Part shown: positions 11,288 to 21,792 of the stretch, piece after piece | Position numbering within the stretch: position 1 is the stretch's first letter | Layout of the letters: every line of letters begins with the position of its first letter | Assembly: GCF_026914185.1 (NCBI RefSeq) | Contig: NC_070566.1 | Span: 4,402,001-4,466,000 of the forward strand | Direction: 5' to 3' | Length of the DNA stretch: 64,000 nt | Source: Puccinia triticina | Taxonomy: Eukaryota; Basidiomycota; Pucciniomycetes; Pucciniales; Pucciniaceae | Program-made: the position numbers and the translations under genes | Notes under the pieces: model-generated | Told to the model about the DNA's origin: nothing | Seen by the model: only the letters and a program-made list of their open reading frames with translations | The model's database searches: none

Positions 11288-13785
11288 ATGTTCCTCGCAA
11301 ACGGAATTAGACAAATATGCCTAGCCTCATTGGTCATCGCTCTGATCTATTCGCCCGCAATTCTACTGTCAGAAGCCCGGCTAAACAAGATCCGGAGGCA
11401 GGTTGTTCAGCCACCGAATCTAACCGGCGGCACAACAACTGGTACTGGAGCTACTTCGACTGAAAATCTGGGAAACACAAGCCCACTTAACACTGGCGCT
11501 GGCGGTACGACCTTGCTCGGCGGTGGATTTTCGAATTCAACTCAGACCAATGCTGATGGGCAGCCAGTTACGTCTAGCAGTACGACTACTGGGCCGGTCA
11601 ATGTAATTCCGAGCACCAGCAATACGGCCTCATATATCCCCAGCAACGTCGGCGGTGGCAATCTTATTACAACCAAAACTGATGCTGCCGGGAATCAAGT
11701 CGGCAGTACTACTACTGGATCGGGCAATCAGCTCGGCAGCACAGGCGCTACGACTGCATCTACTTCCGGCAACGTCGTCGGTGAGAATGTTGATCCAACC
11801 ACGCTTGATGCTTCCGGGAATCAAGTCGGCAGTACCACTACTGGGTCGGGCAATCAGCTCGGGAGCACAGGCGCTACGACTGCATCTACTTCCAGCAACG
11901 TCGTCGGTGGCACTGCTGATTCAACCACGCTTGATGATGATGGGAATCAAATCGGAGGCACTACTGGATCGGGCAATCAGCTCGGCAGCACAGGCGCTAC
12001 GACTGCATCTACTTCCAGCAACGTCGTCGGTGGGAATACTAATCCAACCACACTTGATGCTGCCGGGAATCAAGCCGGCGGGACTACTGGATCGGGCAAT
12101 CTAATCGGCAGCACTGGCGCTACGACTGCGTCTACTTCCGGCAACGTCGTCGGTGGGAATGTTAATCCAACCACCCTTGATGATGCCGGGAATCAAGTCG
12201 GCAGTACCACTACTGGATTGGGTAATCAGCTCGGCAGCACAGGCGCTACGACTGCATCTACTTCCAGCAACGTTGTCGGTGGGAATGCTAATCCAACCAC
12301 GCTTGATGCTGCCGGGAACCAAGCCGGCGGGACTACTGGATCGGGCAATCTAATTGGCAGCACTGGCGCTACGACTGCATCTACTTCCAGCAAAGTCGCC
12401 GGTGGCACTGCTGATTCAACCACCCTTAATGATGCCGGGAATCAAGTCGGCAGTACTTCTACTGGATCGGGAAATCTAATCGGCAGCACCGGCGCTACGA
12501 CTGCATCTACTTCGAGCCACCTCGACAGCAGCACTGCTAACCCAACCACGCTTGATGATGATGGGAATCAAGTCGGAGGTACTACTGGATCGGGCAATCT
12601 GCTTGGCACCACTGGCGCTACGACTTCATCTACTTCCAGCAACGTCAATGGTGGGAATGTTAATCCAACTGCAACCAATAGTGGCAGAAACGGGATCCAA
12701 AGCAATCCGGCATTACCAAACGGCGAATTCTTGCAGCAGGCCGTTTCGCCATCAACAACCACCTCAAATCCTCTAACAAATAATGCAACACCAACCATTC
12801 CAACAAATCCGTCGCCGTCGCCCTCGCCATCTCCAACCCCACTGCTCAACACTGAAGCAACAACAAATAATGGTCAACCAGTACTCAACCCCCAGGATAA
12901 TCATGATCAAACAGTATCGAATCCAACGGACATTGGTTCAAAACCTCCTGGTCAGCTCGCAGACAGGCCCATTGCCTGTGGCGACACTTATGGAACAGCA
13001 ACACTCGAAGCCAAGGTGCCAAATGACTACGTTTGTAAGTCCCCAGAGAAGCACACTGCCAATTTCCGAACGGCTACTAACTTCTTACTCGATGGGCCTT
13101 TTTGTTTGTCTAGCTTGCAAAGGATACGGAGCTGTAAATTACATCTGTCCGCGAGCAAAGTGCCATGGCGGAAATGACGCGGAAACCCCAGATGGGTCTC
13201 CGAGTGAGTCATCGCCTTGATCATCAAATAAATGTTTCATGAATGGAATAAAAAACTGATCTTCTCTGTCTTTTTCACTCCTTCTACTGTCTCCATCAGT
13301 GGAAAAATTTATCTTCAAAGGATGTAAGCGGTACGCTGATACAGCTACACCCGCCCAAGAGGGGATACCTGAAGTACATCCAGTTCAGTTTTGGGCCCAA
13401 AACCTTAAGGGAACTTTAAGTATGTAGCTGCGAACTCTTTAACATCTGTTTTCTTCTTCTTCTTTGCTTTTGGACTGATTGAACATCATTTGATTATTTT
13501 CTTCCCAGCTGTTATCGGCTATGAAGATCCGAAGATAATGAAAAATCATATATATCAATGTGCTTGGAATAAAGAAGATGGGTTTAATAATGCTAGGCCT
13601 GGTGAGTCCATCCTTTCCTGATGGAATACCAGAAGGGTCGCTTGACTGACCAAGTTTTCACGAAAAATGCACCAGTTTGCAATGGATGCATCCATTCCGA
13701 GTTCACTGATCTCCCCGTTCCAGGTGGGACGTCGCCGGAGCCAAAGGCACCACCGCCAACACGAAAGCGTTTCCGCAGATCTTAA
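11288..13785 (+). CDS. secreted tandem-repeat protein with Cys-rich C-terminus (candidate effector or wall protein)
   Basis: Five exons: 11288-13034, 13114-13203, 13300-13419, 13509-13601 and 13676-13785, giving 719 residues ending at TAA. All four introns are phase 1 with GT-AG ends (GTAAGT, GTGAGT, GTATGT, GTGAGT). Residues 1-30 form a signal peptide (hydrophobic ICLASLVIALIYSPAILL, then a probable SEA-R cleavage region and a basic RRQ site). Residues 31-134 are Thr/Ser/Gly/Asn-rich. Residues 135-466 are eight near-identical repeats of 41-42 residues, and 467-560 are Pro/Asn/Thr-rich. The tail after residue 560 carries spaced cysteines: ACGDTYG, SCKGYGAVNYICPRAKC, FKGCKRY, YQCAWN and VCNGC, including two Y-x-C motifs of the kind common in rust and mildew secreted proteins. 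No known family is recognised. The repeats suggest a cell-wall or extracellular role; effector function is only inference. Confidence 0.82.
11690..12685 (+). repeat. eight in-frame coding repeats of 123 or 126 bases
   Basis: Eight direct repeats inside exon 1 of the secreted protein gene. Each begins GGGAATCAA (Gly-Asn-Gln) and contains STGATTAST. Units are 42 residues when they read VGSTTTG or VGSTSTG and 41 when they read GGTTG. The order by length is 42, 42, 41, 41, 42, 41, 42, 41. High nucleotide identity suggests recent expansion or gene conversion. Confidence 0.93.
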
Positions 13786-14320
13786 TCAGTAAAACACCAC
13801 ATCTTGTATTTTTTTTGTAGTTAGTTCTGATTCTTGTTTTTATTTAGTTTTTGTCTGCCCATCATGCAAAGTGATTAGTCTTTGTGACTTCACAAGGTGT
13901 ACTATCTTTAAAATCGTGGTTGTATGCAATCTGGACATGAAATGTACATAGAAAATATTGGAAAGGTCTCAGTGCTGAGGGACGTGGACTTGGATCAGTT
14001 TACCTGAAGGATCAAACCAAGCTTGACTAAGTCTCTGCAAGGAGGCGCAAAGTTCCTCCCAACAAGAGGGAGGGTGCTTGACAGTGTGGTAAGACCAATC
14101 AATATGGTACACCCTTTAAAATTCTTAAATTACATATTACATATAACTTTAGCAAGATACATACTCAAAAAGCGTGGATGTTACAATGTAAGAATCTCCT
14201 AAGATGTTACATACTTTTTTCTGTGAAATTTCTTCAAAAAGCACCCCCATTAGCTGGTTTTTCATATATTCATAAGTACTAGGTTTTGTCTTCACACGTC
14301 ACAGATATGATCATCTCTAC
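13786..14320. other. downstream region, nothing recognised
   Basis: 3' side of the secreted protein gene, then A+T-rich DNA with no gene or clear repeat boundary that I can see. Confidence 0.3.
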
Positions 14321-15020
14321 ATATTAAATTCCCATTCCAGTTATAATTTAAAGCTTAAAACTAGTCTAAGTAATTAGGGTGAAAGTCAGGAGTATTTTAT
14401 TTCACAACACCTTCCTAATGTGGTATATTTTTCACTATACACGGTACAGCTTTCCCAAAGTAGCTATTTCTTTTCACACTATATTAAATTCTTCTTTCAC
14501 GCCTTAGTATTACTATTTCACACTGCTTATTATTTCACACATCTAAAAATCACTCTCAGACAAGTTTTCCTCTATAAAAGCAACAAAGGGTAGTTACGCT
14601 ACGCGTAACGCGTAGATAACGGTAACGTAACAAAATTTTTGTCGTTATCTACGCGTTACGCGTAATGGCAGTGCGATTACATTATCACAACACGTTGAGC
14701 CGTTTTTTTTATGCTTGTTGCGTTATCTGGGCGCGCGGAGCCCTTGAGAACGGGCAAAAAATAAGGCTCAAAAGCCTTAAATGGTCCGTTATTGCATTAT
14801 CCGGGGGATAAAACGATAACGGGCCTCAAAAATGAGGCACATTACATTGCGCGCGGGGCCTGAAATGACCCCGTTACTAGTAAAGTAACGGGTGGCCCCA
14901 GATAACGGGGGTAGTTACGTTACCAAAATTGCGCGGATAACGCAACGTAGCATAACTACCCTTTGTTGATAAAAGGAGGCCTTCCTTGCCCCTTCTTGTT
15001 TTTCTTTTTCCCCATGTCTG
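14321..15020 (-). repeat. inverted copy of a segment of the hAT-derived element at 58.9-59.4 kb
   Basis: Read on the minus strand, this stretch resembles 58900-59400: TTTCACAC-rich blocks, CTCAGACAAGTTTTC, the GGCCTTCCTTGCCCCTTC block and the CCCCATG block occur in matching order. It is therefore probably a fragment of the same hAT-derived family. The MITE at 14581 interrupts it; the copy at 58.97 kb lacks that MITE. Confidence 0.65.
14581..14968. mobile_element. MITE with CAACA termini and 7-bp target duplication
   Basis: 388-bp element with inverted ends CAACAAAGGGTAGTTACGCT and its near-complement, flanked by the 7-base direct repeat ATAAAAG (14574-14580 and 14969-14975). The inside is full of TACGCGTA, GTAACG and CGTTA words and codes for nothing. 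The related sequence at 58.97 kb has one uninterrupted copy of the target site, so this insertion has an in-window empty-site control. Confidence 0.88.
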
Positions 15021-15136
15021 CATCAGTTTATATAAATTACACATAAAGCATTCATCACTTCAAAATATAAGCTTCATAAATTGTCCCTTCAAAAATTGAA
15101 CTCTTCTAAAAATTGGAAACTTCTAAAATTGCCTCA

Positions 15137-15245
15137 TTCAACTGATTCAGCCATCTTTGGCACCATAATACCATTATATCACTTTTGACCAATATGAAGC
15201 GATATAATGGTATTATGGTGCTGAAGATTTCTGAATCAGTTGAAG
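15137..15245. repeat. long hairpin, arms about 46 bp
   Basis: 15137-15182 and 15200-15245 are inverted copies (TTCAACTGATTCAG at one end, CTGAATCAGTTGAA at the other, with GATATAATGGTATTATGGTG inside), separated by an 18-base loop. It could be a tiny MITE or a hairpin RNA source. No coding content. Confidence 0.75.
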
Positions 15246-15309
15246 AGAACAGCACTGTAGGTTGCCTACAGAAAAAATTGGAGGCTTTATGTTGAATTTT
15301 GTATGGACA

Positions 15310-15650
15310 GAGCCCTCTTGATGACCGGACAGACTGGTCATCAAGAGGGCTCTGTCCCCTTGATGACCGGACAGACCGGTCATCAAGAGGGCTGCAGTCC
15401 CCATGATGACCGGACAGACCGGTCACCAAGAGGGCTGCAGTCCCCTTGATGACCGGACAGACTGGTCACCGAGAGGGCTGCAGTCCCCTTGATGACCGGA
15501 AATCAAGAGGGTTGCAGTCTTGATGACCGGACAGACCGGTAATTGAGAGGGCTGTGTCCCCTCAATGACCAGACCAACCGGTAATCGAGCTGCATTCCCT
15601 TTGAGGACTGGAAAGCCCTCTTGACCGACAGACCAGTGATTGGGATACAG
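15310..15650. repeat. palindromic ~45-bp minisatellite (GACCGGT type), array 1
   Basis: Tandem units of TGATGACCGGACAGACCGGT followed by CATCAAGAGGGCTGCAGTCCCCT-type linkers, degenerating toward the right. Each unit can fold on itself. The array runs into a GGTACCC-rich stretch (15690-15832) ending TGACATCTCTA. That resembles the TAGAGATG-type end of the hAT-like elements further on, so the array probably lies within a truncated element. Confidence 0.8.
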
Positions 15651-15832
15651 TAGCTGCAGTCCCCTCTGTCCGGTCATTGAGGGGACATTTGGGGCGGGTA
15701 CCTGTGTGGGTACCCGGGTAACCGCCTTAAAAACCCAGGATTCAGGATACCCGCACCCGCACCTGGCACCTGTCACTGAAGGCGGGTACCCGCCCATGGG
15801 TGCCGGGTACCCAGGTACCCAGTGACATCTCT

Positions 15833-16516
15833 AATTAGGAAATGATTGATAAATTCTTCAGAAGTCAATGGGAAGTGTCTCAGAAGTGATGAGGAATTAT
15901 CACAGGACCTTGTGCAATGTTGTATTGAGCCATTTAATTTTCTAAGGATAAATTAATTACAAACTGTCATGAAATCATAGTTAATCAATGCCCAATTATT
16001 ACTCATTTATGGTGAATTTTTGTTGATCAATTTCTCTATGTCAAAGGGGTTCCAAACAGCGTAAATGTGACGTGCGGGGGCTTTCATGGCTTTCTGACCA
16101 GTTATAACTTTTAATGGAGCTGTGAAAGGCACCTCCAGTGATATGTCACCCTAATGTACGCGCGTACACAAAGGTGACATTGGCAAAGTGGAAAAAAACT
16201 CACATACATGTGCATGGAGACATTGGAAACCAAACAAACACAAAAACAACTCACAAGCTTATATATTTTAAGAAGCCAGGATGTCTATCTGAAATCTGGG
16301 AACACACACCTCCAAGCTTGACTTGACTCATATTTTCACCCTACTTTCATCCTTTTTTGGCTCAATTCTAGATGATACCGGCCTTCTTTAGGGAAATATG
16401 CCAATTCAGATGGGCCTTTCACATCATTCTAACAGGGATGTACATGTTGTTGATCAGCGGGAGGCCCAACCTGTGATTTGTAAAAAACTTACACATGTGC
16501 ACATGACAGTTACATT
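15833..16516. other. non-coding A+T-rich stretch
   Basis: No gene seen. A small palindrome lies at about 16144-16185 (GTCACCCTAATGTACGCGCG and its partial inverse), related to hairpins at 32.0-32.3 kb. Confidence 0.4.
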
Positions 16517-16730
16517 CAGAGATGGCACTTGGCACCCGCCGGCGTGTACCCGTCACACTTCAGCTCATAATTCTATGCGCCTGCAGGCGCCCATGGCGGG
16601 TGCCAGGGGTTCTATTTTAGTAAAAATACAGGCAGAGAGCTGCACACGCGCAATGGGTACCTGCAAGCGCATAGAATTATGTGCTGAAGTGTGGTGGGTA
16701 CCCGCTGGCGGGTGCCAAGTGCCATCCGTA
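16517..16730. mobile_element. hAT-type MITE, 8-bp target duplication GTTACATT
   Basis: 214 bp with long inverted ends (CAGAGATGGCACTTGGCACC against GGTGCCAAGTGCCATCCGTA), flanked by GTTACATT at 16509-16516 and 16731-16738. The interior holds ATAATTCTATGCGC and its inverse around TGCAGGCGCCCATG. A sister copy lies at 33478-33692. Confidence 0.88.
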
Positions 16731-17320
16731 GTTACATTAGCAAAGTTAAAACAATTACCACCTTCATGCGCATATAAATAATATGAATTGAAACCCAATA
16801 ATTGATCTTAATTACCAAACACTTCAAATTGAATTAGAGATGGCAAACAGGTACCCGCGCGGTGGTACCCGGCACCCGCCGGCGGGTACTCATCAGGTTT
16901 GCGGGTACCGCCGCCGCGGGTGCCAAGTAAGGGTACGGGTGTTGCTTTTTGGTGATTTTTAGGCGGGTACCCGGGTACCACCGCTTGATACCCGCCAATA
17001 CTGCTACCTCTTTTCCGTTGTGTATGTCCCCGACCCCCTTCTGGACTTGTATCCTGCAAGTCCTGTGTGATATCGGCGGCTGCGGCGCCACCAGCTGGCC
17101 AAGAGAGATTCCTCTTGGAGAGCTGGTGTATGTACACATGCCAGCTTGCCAAGAGGGAGTCCTCTTGGAGAGCTGGTGTATGTACACATGCCAGCTTGCC
17201 AAGAGGGAGTCCTCTTGGCAACAGTGGGCCGCTACGCTACATTTAGTCCGTAGTTCAGCGCAGCGTAGCGGATCTAAACTACAAATGACGGGGTTTTTTG
17301 TTAGCGGGAAGTGATTGCCC

Positions 17321-20300
17321 TAGAGAATGTAAAAAGGTACCCGGCACAGCCTGGCAGGTACCGCCCGCACCCGCCCCGCACGCGCCAGGCGGTGCCGGGT
17401 GCCTGTTTTTTTGGGAAAAGCGGTGCAGTACCCGGGTACCGCCCCCAAGTACCTCCCATCCCCCCGGGGGGGGGGGGGGGGCAGGGCAGGTATCTGAGGC
17501 CACCAGTCCCGCTTCAGAGATGGATATGTAGACCTTGTATCATCCTGGAACGTTGACCCATCAACCCACCAATATGCATCGCACCCGCCATTGAACCAGC
17601 TCAATGCAGGACAATCCACCTGATGAAGAAAACCTCCCAGACAGTTCTCAGCCCGCATCCGGAGGCCTTCCGGCTCATTGACTGACCGACAAGGAGGAGC
17701 TGAGTAAATCTTTTTCTCAATGATCCTGAAAACCACAAAAATGTTCTAATTCTTGATTCCTTGCATGTAGAAAGAGCTCAGAAAATCACCGCCAATGCCG
17801 TCAGTTCAAGCTATCAAACCTATCACCTACCCAAACTTTTCAGCCAAAGGGACAAGCTCGGCAGGCGGATGATTGCGTATACTTGCAAAATGTAAGCCAT
17901 GTTTATCATTGATGCAGTACATATCCAAGCTGATGGCCCAAAACCCGATTCAGCTGTGGCTCCAAAATCAATTGTCCAATCTCTGATTCCTCGTGTAGCA
18001 ACCTGAATAAACATGCATCAATCTGTCAACAAAAACATCAAGAAAGCAAAAAAAATCAATGGTTGGTTGATCTTGGATTTTTGGCAAGCAGTCACATCAA
18101 TCCAAAGGAGGTAAGGCCTTTTTTTTATTTAAACTCATCAATATGATTGTTTCAATCTAATACAATAGGTTTTGAATGTTCTAGGTGCCCCAGCTATGTG
18201 CCATATGGTGCGCCGAAGCGGCTAGGCCATTTTTGGCACTGACCAAAGCAAGCCATAAATCAATCCTTCATCCAACCGTCATCAAGAACCTGCCAAATGC
18301 ACACGGTGTCTTGAGGGACATTCATATGCTCTACTCGGCTGTCCAAAACAACTACCGATTGGTTTTGAAGGTGATTAAATTGCATTTCTCCGACTAATCT
18401 GTTTCTCATAATGTGCTGACTGCAATGCCTTGGATTTTGGTAGGCACACAATGGTGCATTGTATTTAGGAGTTGACGCGTGGCAATCTACAAATGGTTTT
18501 GATATTTTGGGTACCTTTGTCTACAGATTAGTGGAAGATGGGGCTAAGCTAGAGGCAATGCCTTTAGACTTTGTCCGCTTGTCTCAAAGCCACACTGGCG
18601 AGTACCTGGCAAACACTGTCCAATTGGTTGTTGAGAAGTTTGGAATTCAAGAAAAGGTTGGACAGATTATGATAGAGTTTCTTACTTGAAATGATGCTAA
18701 TCTTTTTCATTTAGATATGTGGTGTTGTGAGCAATAATGCTAAAAATAATGAGGTAATGGTTAAAAAACTCAAGAAGCTCAAGTCGTCTCGCTTCAGAGG
18801 GGATGCACAATGGATCCGGTGTTTTGCTCACGTTTTAAACTTAATTGTCCAAGCAATCCTCCGCCAGTTTGGAAATTAAAAGAAGAAGAAAGGCGCAACC
18901 GATGGTCCGGGTTCAATTTCCGATCCATCTGAATCTGATGATGATGAGGGAACTGAGGGTCAAATTTGCACGCAAGTAACACTTGATTTCCTTGCTTGGA
19001 ATTGATTTTGATTGTTTTTTTTTTCTCTCTTCTATGCTAGGCTCCCGCGTGGGCAGAATATGTCCTTGCCAGAATACTACTTAAGCAATGCCGACTTGCA
19101 TTCTATTTCAGATGACGATGAGGCTGAATCCCTCAGTGAGGCTGATATCAAACAGGCTAGCAATGAAGATGAAGACGATTGCTACACAACTGAACCCTGC
19201 AAACGGACCTTGGCGAAATTCCAAATGATCACAAAGAAGTTGTGATTCTCACCAAATTCCAAATCCGAGTTTATCAAGATCTGTCAGGAAAAAGGTTGCG
19301 CTACTCCTCACAACATTGAAAGGGATGTGCAAACTCAGTGGAATTCGACCAGTGCACAACTCAACAGTATCATTAGGTGCAAAGAGGCCTTCGTGAGTGG
19401 CAGCGTCATAAACACCATGGTGTCAACCGCGCGTATCACTTGGACGATGGTGACTTCAACTTGGCTTGGGATTTGGTCAAAGTCCTTAATGTTTTCTATG
19501 AGATAACCCTTCAACTTTTGGTTTCAGGATTGGCTTGCTTGTCAAACATATTCCTATACATAGATCAAATCACCGAACATTGTTCAACGGTTATCAGCAA
19601 TAAGAAATATCCACCGGCACTGAGGAACGCCTGCCAATCTGGGTTGAAAATCACAAACAAATATTATAGCTTGACTGATACATCACCCCTTTACCATATT
19701 GCGATTTGTGTGTATGTTTCTCTTCTCAATGGTCAGTTTCTTACTTACTGACACCAAAGTTTTTCAGTGCTGCACCCGTCCTTTAGAGACGAGTACTTCA
19801 AGCTGGCCAACTGGGAGCCTGAGTGGATCACTGAAGCTATTTGTCTAGCTCGCGACATGTGGACATCTTTTTACAAGCCCAAACCAATTCCTCCTTCCTC
19901 TTCGGCAACATCACAAAGGTCGACGCCAAGCGCCAAGGTAAGATGTATTTTTCTGATCTTTGATGATTAGCTTTGCATAAAACTGATTTGGTCAAATTTT
20001 CACAGCCCAAAACCGGTCTTCTTGCCGGACTGGGAGATGCCGCTGCTGCCCAAAGGGGAGAATCCTCATCCGATCCACTTGACATTTGGTTATCTGGCGG
20101 TCTTATACTCAATGGCGCGGACCCGGTCAATCCTCTTCAGTGGTGGATACAGCAGAAAGCTTCCGGGAACACCCACGGTGGCCTAGTACATATGGCACTC
20201 AATTTCTTGAGCTGCCCAGGTGAGTTGACCGCCTTTCTTATCATAATTTTCACCTCATCTGAAATTTCTTCTGTATGCTTTAGCAACGTCGGTGGACGTT

Positions 20301-20796
20301 GAGAGAGCGTTTAGCTTCGGACGTGATTATGTCTCATCAAAGAGGAACAGACTTACGCCTCAATCATTGACGCGTGGGATGACCGTGGCTTTCTATTCAA
20401 AGAACAATCTGATCAAGGAAGGTATGTTACAAAGTTGGAAACAAGGAATCAAAGCCAACAACCAGACAAAGCAAAAGGGGAAAAGAAAGACTATAGTTTT
20501 GGATGATGATGAACCTTAGCCATTGTCTTGATCACATAGTCATTTAATTAGTTATATTTGTTATAAATGTTTTTTTTATTTAATTTGAAGTTTTTTTTAT
20601 TTAATTTGAAATTCCTATGGGACTTGCAAGAGTGATTTGGAAGAAAAAAAAAAGGTTGGTACCCGTGGTACCCGCCAAAAAGACCCGCAGTACCCGCCCA
20701 GCGGTGGCAGGTGCGGTGCCGGGTGCCTATTTTTGGCAAAAATCAAGTGGGTACCGGCGGTGTAACTGGTACCCGGGTCCATTTCATCATTCTCTA
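17321..20796 (+). mobile_element. autonomous-type hAT transposon (level 3)
   Basis: 3476 bp with ends TAGAGAATG and CATTCTCTA, flanked by GATTGCCC (17313-17320) and GATTGCCT (20797-20804), an 8-base duplication with one mismatch. GGTACCCG-rich subterminal blocks lie inside each end. It carries a hAT transposase gene on the plus strand. Confidence 0.87.
17604..20519 (+). CDS. hAT family transposase (multi-exon, probably degraded)
   Basis: Exon-like blocks in order: 17604-17830 (uncertain N-terminus, with in-frame stops), 18185-18370 (PQLCAIWCAEAARPF), 18445-18655 (AHNGALYLGVDAWQST, a hAT core motif around the first catalytic region), 18716-18880 (GVVSNNAKNNEVM, RCFAHVLNLIVQ), 19250-19720 (DVQTQWNSTSAQLNS), 19770-19940, 20006-20220 and 20284-20519. 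The last two give the hAT C-terminal dimerisation domain: DPLDIWLSGG, NPLQWWIQQ, FLSCPATSVDVERAFSFGR and SSKRNRLTPQSL. A stop follows LRQFGN near 18880 and the acidic block near 19060-19240 is hard to join, so I cannot claim an intact protein. It may be the source enzyme for the TAGAGATG-type MITEs in this window. Confidence 0.82.
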
Positions 20797-21044
20797 GATT
20801 GCCTGCTACCGCTAACAGGCACCCCTTGAAACTACAGGGCCTCTATCGCCACTATCAGCGCTAGCAGTGCTATTCAACCGCTAAAAAAGCTGATAGCGCT
20901 GTTAGCGCCCGTTAGTGTAGCGTAGCGGCCCGTAGCGGGCGCTAAAACTAACGGCAATGTGTCAGGAACTACGCAACGCTAAACTAGCGGATAGCGCACG
21001 CTATGGATAGTTTAGCGTAGCGGCCCTGTGTTGCTCTTGGCAAG

Positions 21045-21620
21045 CACTGGTATATACCCACCTGCTCGCCGAGAGGGATTTATCTCGGCGAGCAGGTATA
21101 CACCTACCAGCTCGCCAAGAGGTCGGAGAGCTGGTGTGTGTATACCAGTGCTCGCCACTCGCCAAGAGGAATCCCTCTCAGCGAGCTGGTGTGTGTATAC
21201 CAGTGCTTGCCAAGAGGAATCTCTCTTGGCAAGCTGGTATATGTATACTTGCTCACCGAGAGAAATCCTCTCTCGTCGGCAGGTATACTGATACCAGCTC
21301 GCCGAGGCTCGAGAGGGAGATCCCTCTCTCGTAGAGCTGGTGTACACACACCACCTCGCCGAGAGGGATTCCTCTTGGTGAGCACTGGTATACACACACC
21401 AGCTCGCCGAGAGGGATTCCTCTCGGCGAGCAGGTATACACCCACCAGCTTGCCAAGAGGAATCCCTCTCGGCGAGCTGGTGTGTGTATACCAGTGCTCG
21501 ATCTCTCTAAGCAAGCAGGTATATGTATACTTGACCACCGAGAGAAATCCTCTCTCGGCGGCAGGTATACTGATACCAGCTCGCCAAGGCCTGAGAGGGA
21601 TCCCTCTTGCAAGCAGGCAC
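21045..21620. repeat. degenerate tandem repeat in the right arm of the outer element
   Basis: Many alternating direct and inverted units built from CTCGCCGAGAGGGAT, CTCTTGGCGAGC and GCTGGTGTGTGTATACCAG, each about 60-70 bases. A shorter matching block (17098-17218) lies in the left arm, so this is the subterminal repeat of the outer hAT-like element. Long open frames across it are a by-product of the repeat. Confidence 0.8.
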
Positions 21621-21792
21621 ATATCTACAAAAAACAACTTGGCGGGTACCGCCGGTACCCGCCAGAAAGACACGGGTACCGCCGCCGCGAGTGCAAAGTA
21701 CGGGTACGGGTATCTGTTTTGGGCCAAAAAAGCAGGCGGTACCCGGAAACGCGGCGGGTACCCGGGTACCAATTGCCATCTCTAAATTGAAT

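Larger units (their letters stand above)
17219..21033. mobile_element. CAACA-type MITE split by a hAT transposon (level 2)
   Basis: Left end CAACAGTGGGCCGCTACGCT, right end AGCGTAGCGGCCCTGTGTTG, flanked by the 7-base repeat CTCTTGG (17212-17218 and 21034-21040). The two halves (17219-17320 and 20797-21033) are rich in TAGCG and CGCTA words. It belongs to the same family as the elements at 14581, 40116 and 43662. Confidence 0.85.
16835..21784. mobile_element. outer hAT-like element (level 1 of a three-level nest)
   Basis: Termini are TAGAGATGGCAAA on the left and TTGCCATCTCTA on the right, flanked by the 8-base repeat AATTGAAT (16827-16834 and 21785-21792). Subterminal blocks are GGTACCCG-rich, followed inwards by tandem repeats of TTGGCAAGCTGGTGTATGTA type. 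The middle has been entered by a second element (17219-21033). Without it this element would be about 1.1 kb and non-coding, so it depended on another transposase. Confidence 0.88.

Noticed and set aside
11630..12423. Minus-strand and off-frame open frames over the secreted-protein repeats
   Set aside because: Shadows of the coding repeat; the spliced plus-strand frame with signal peptide and consistent phases explains the region.
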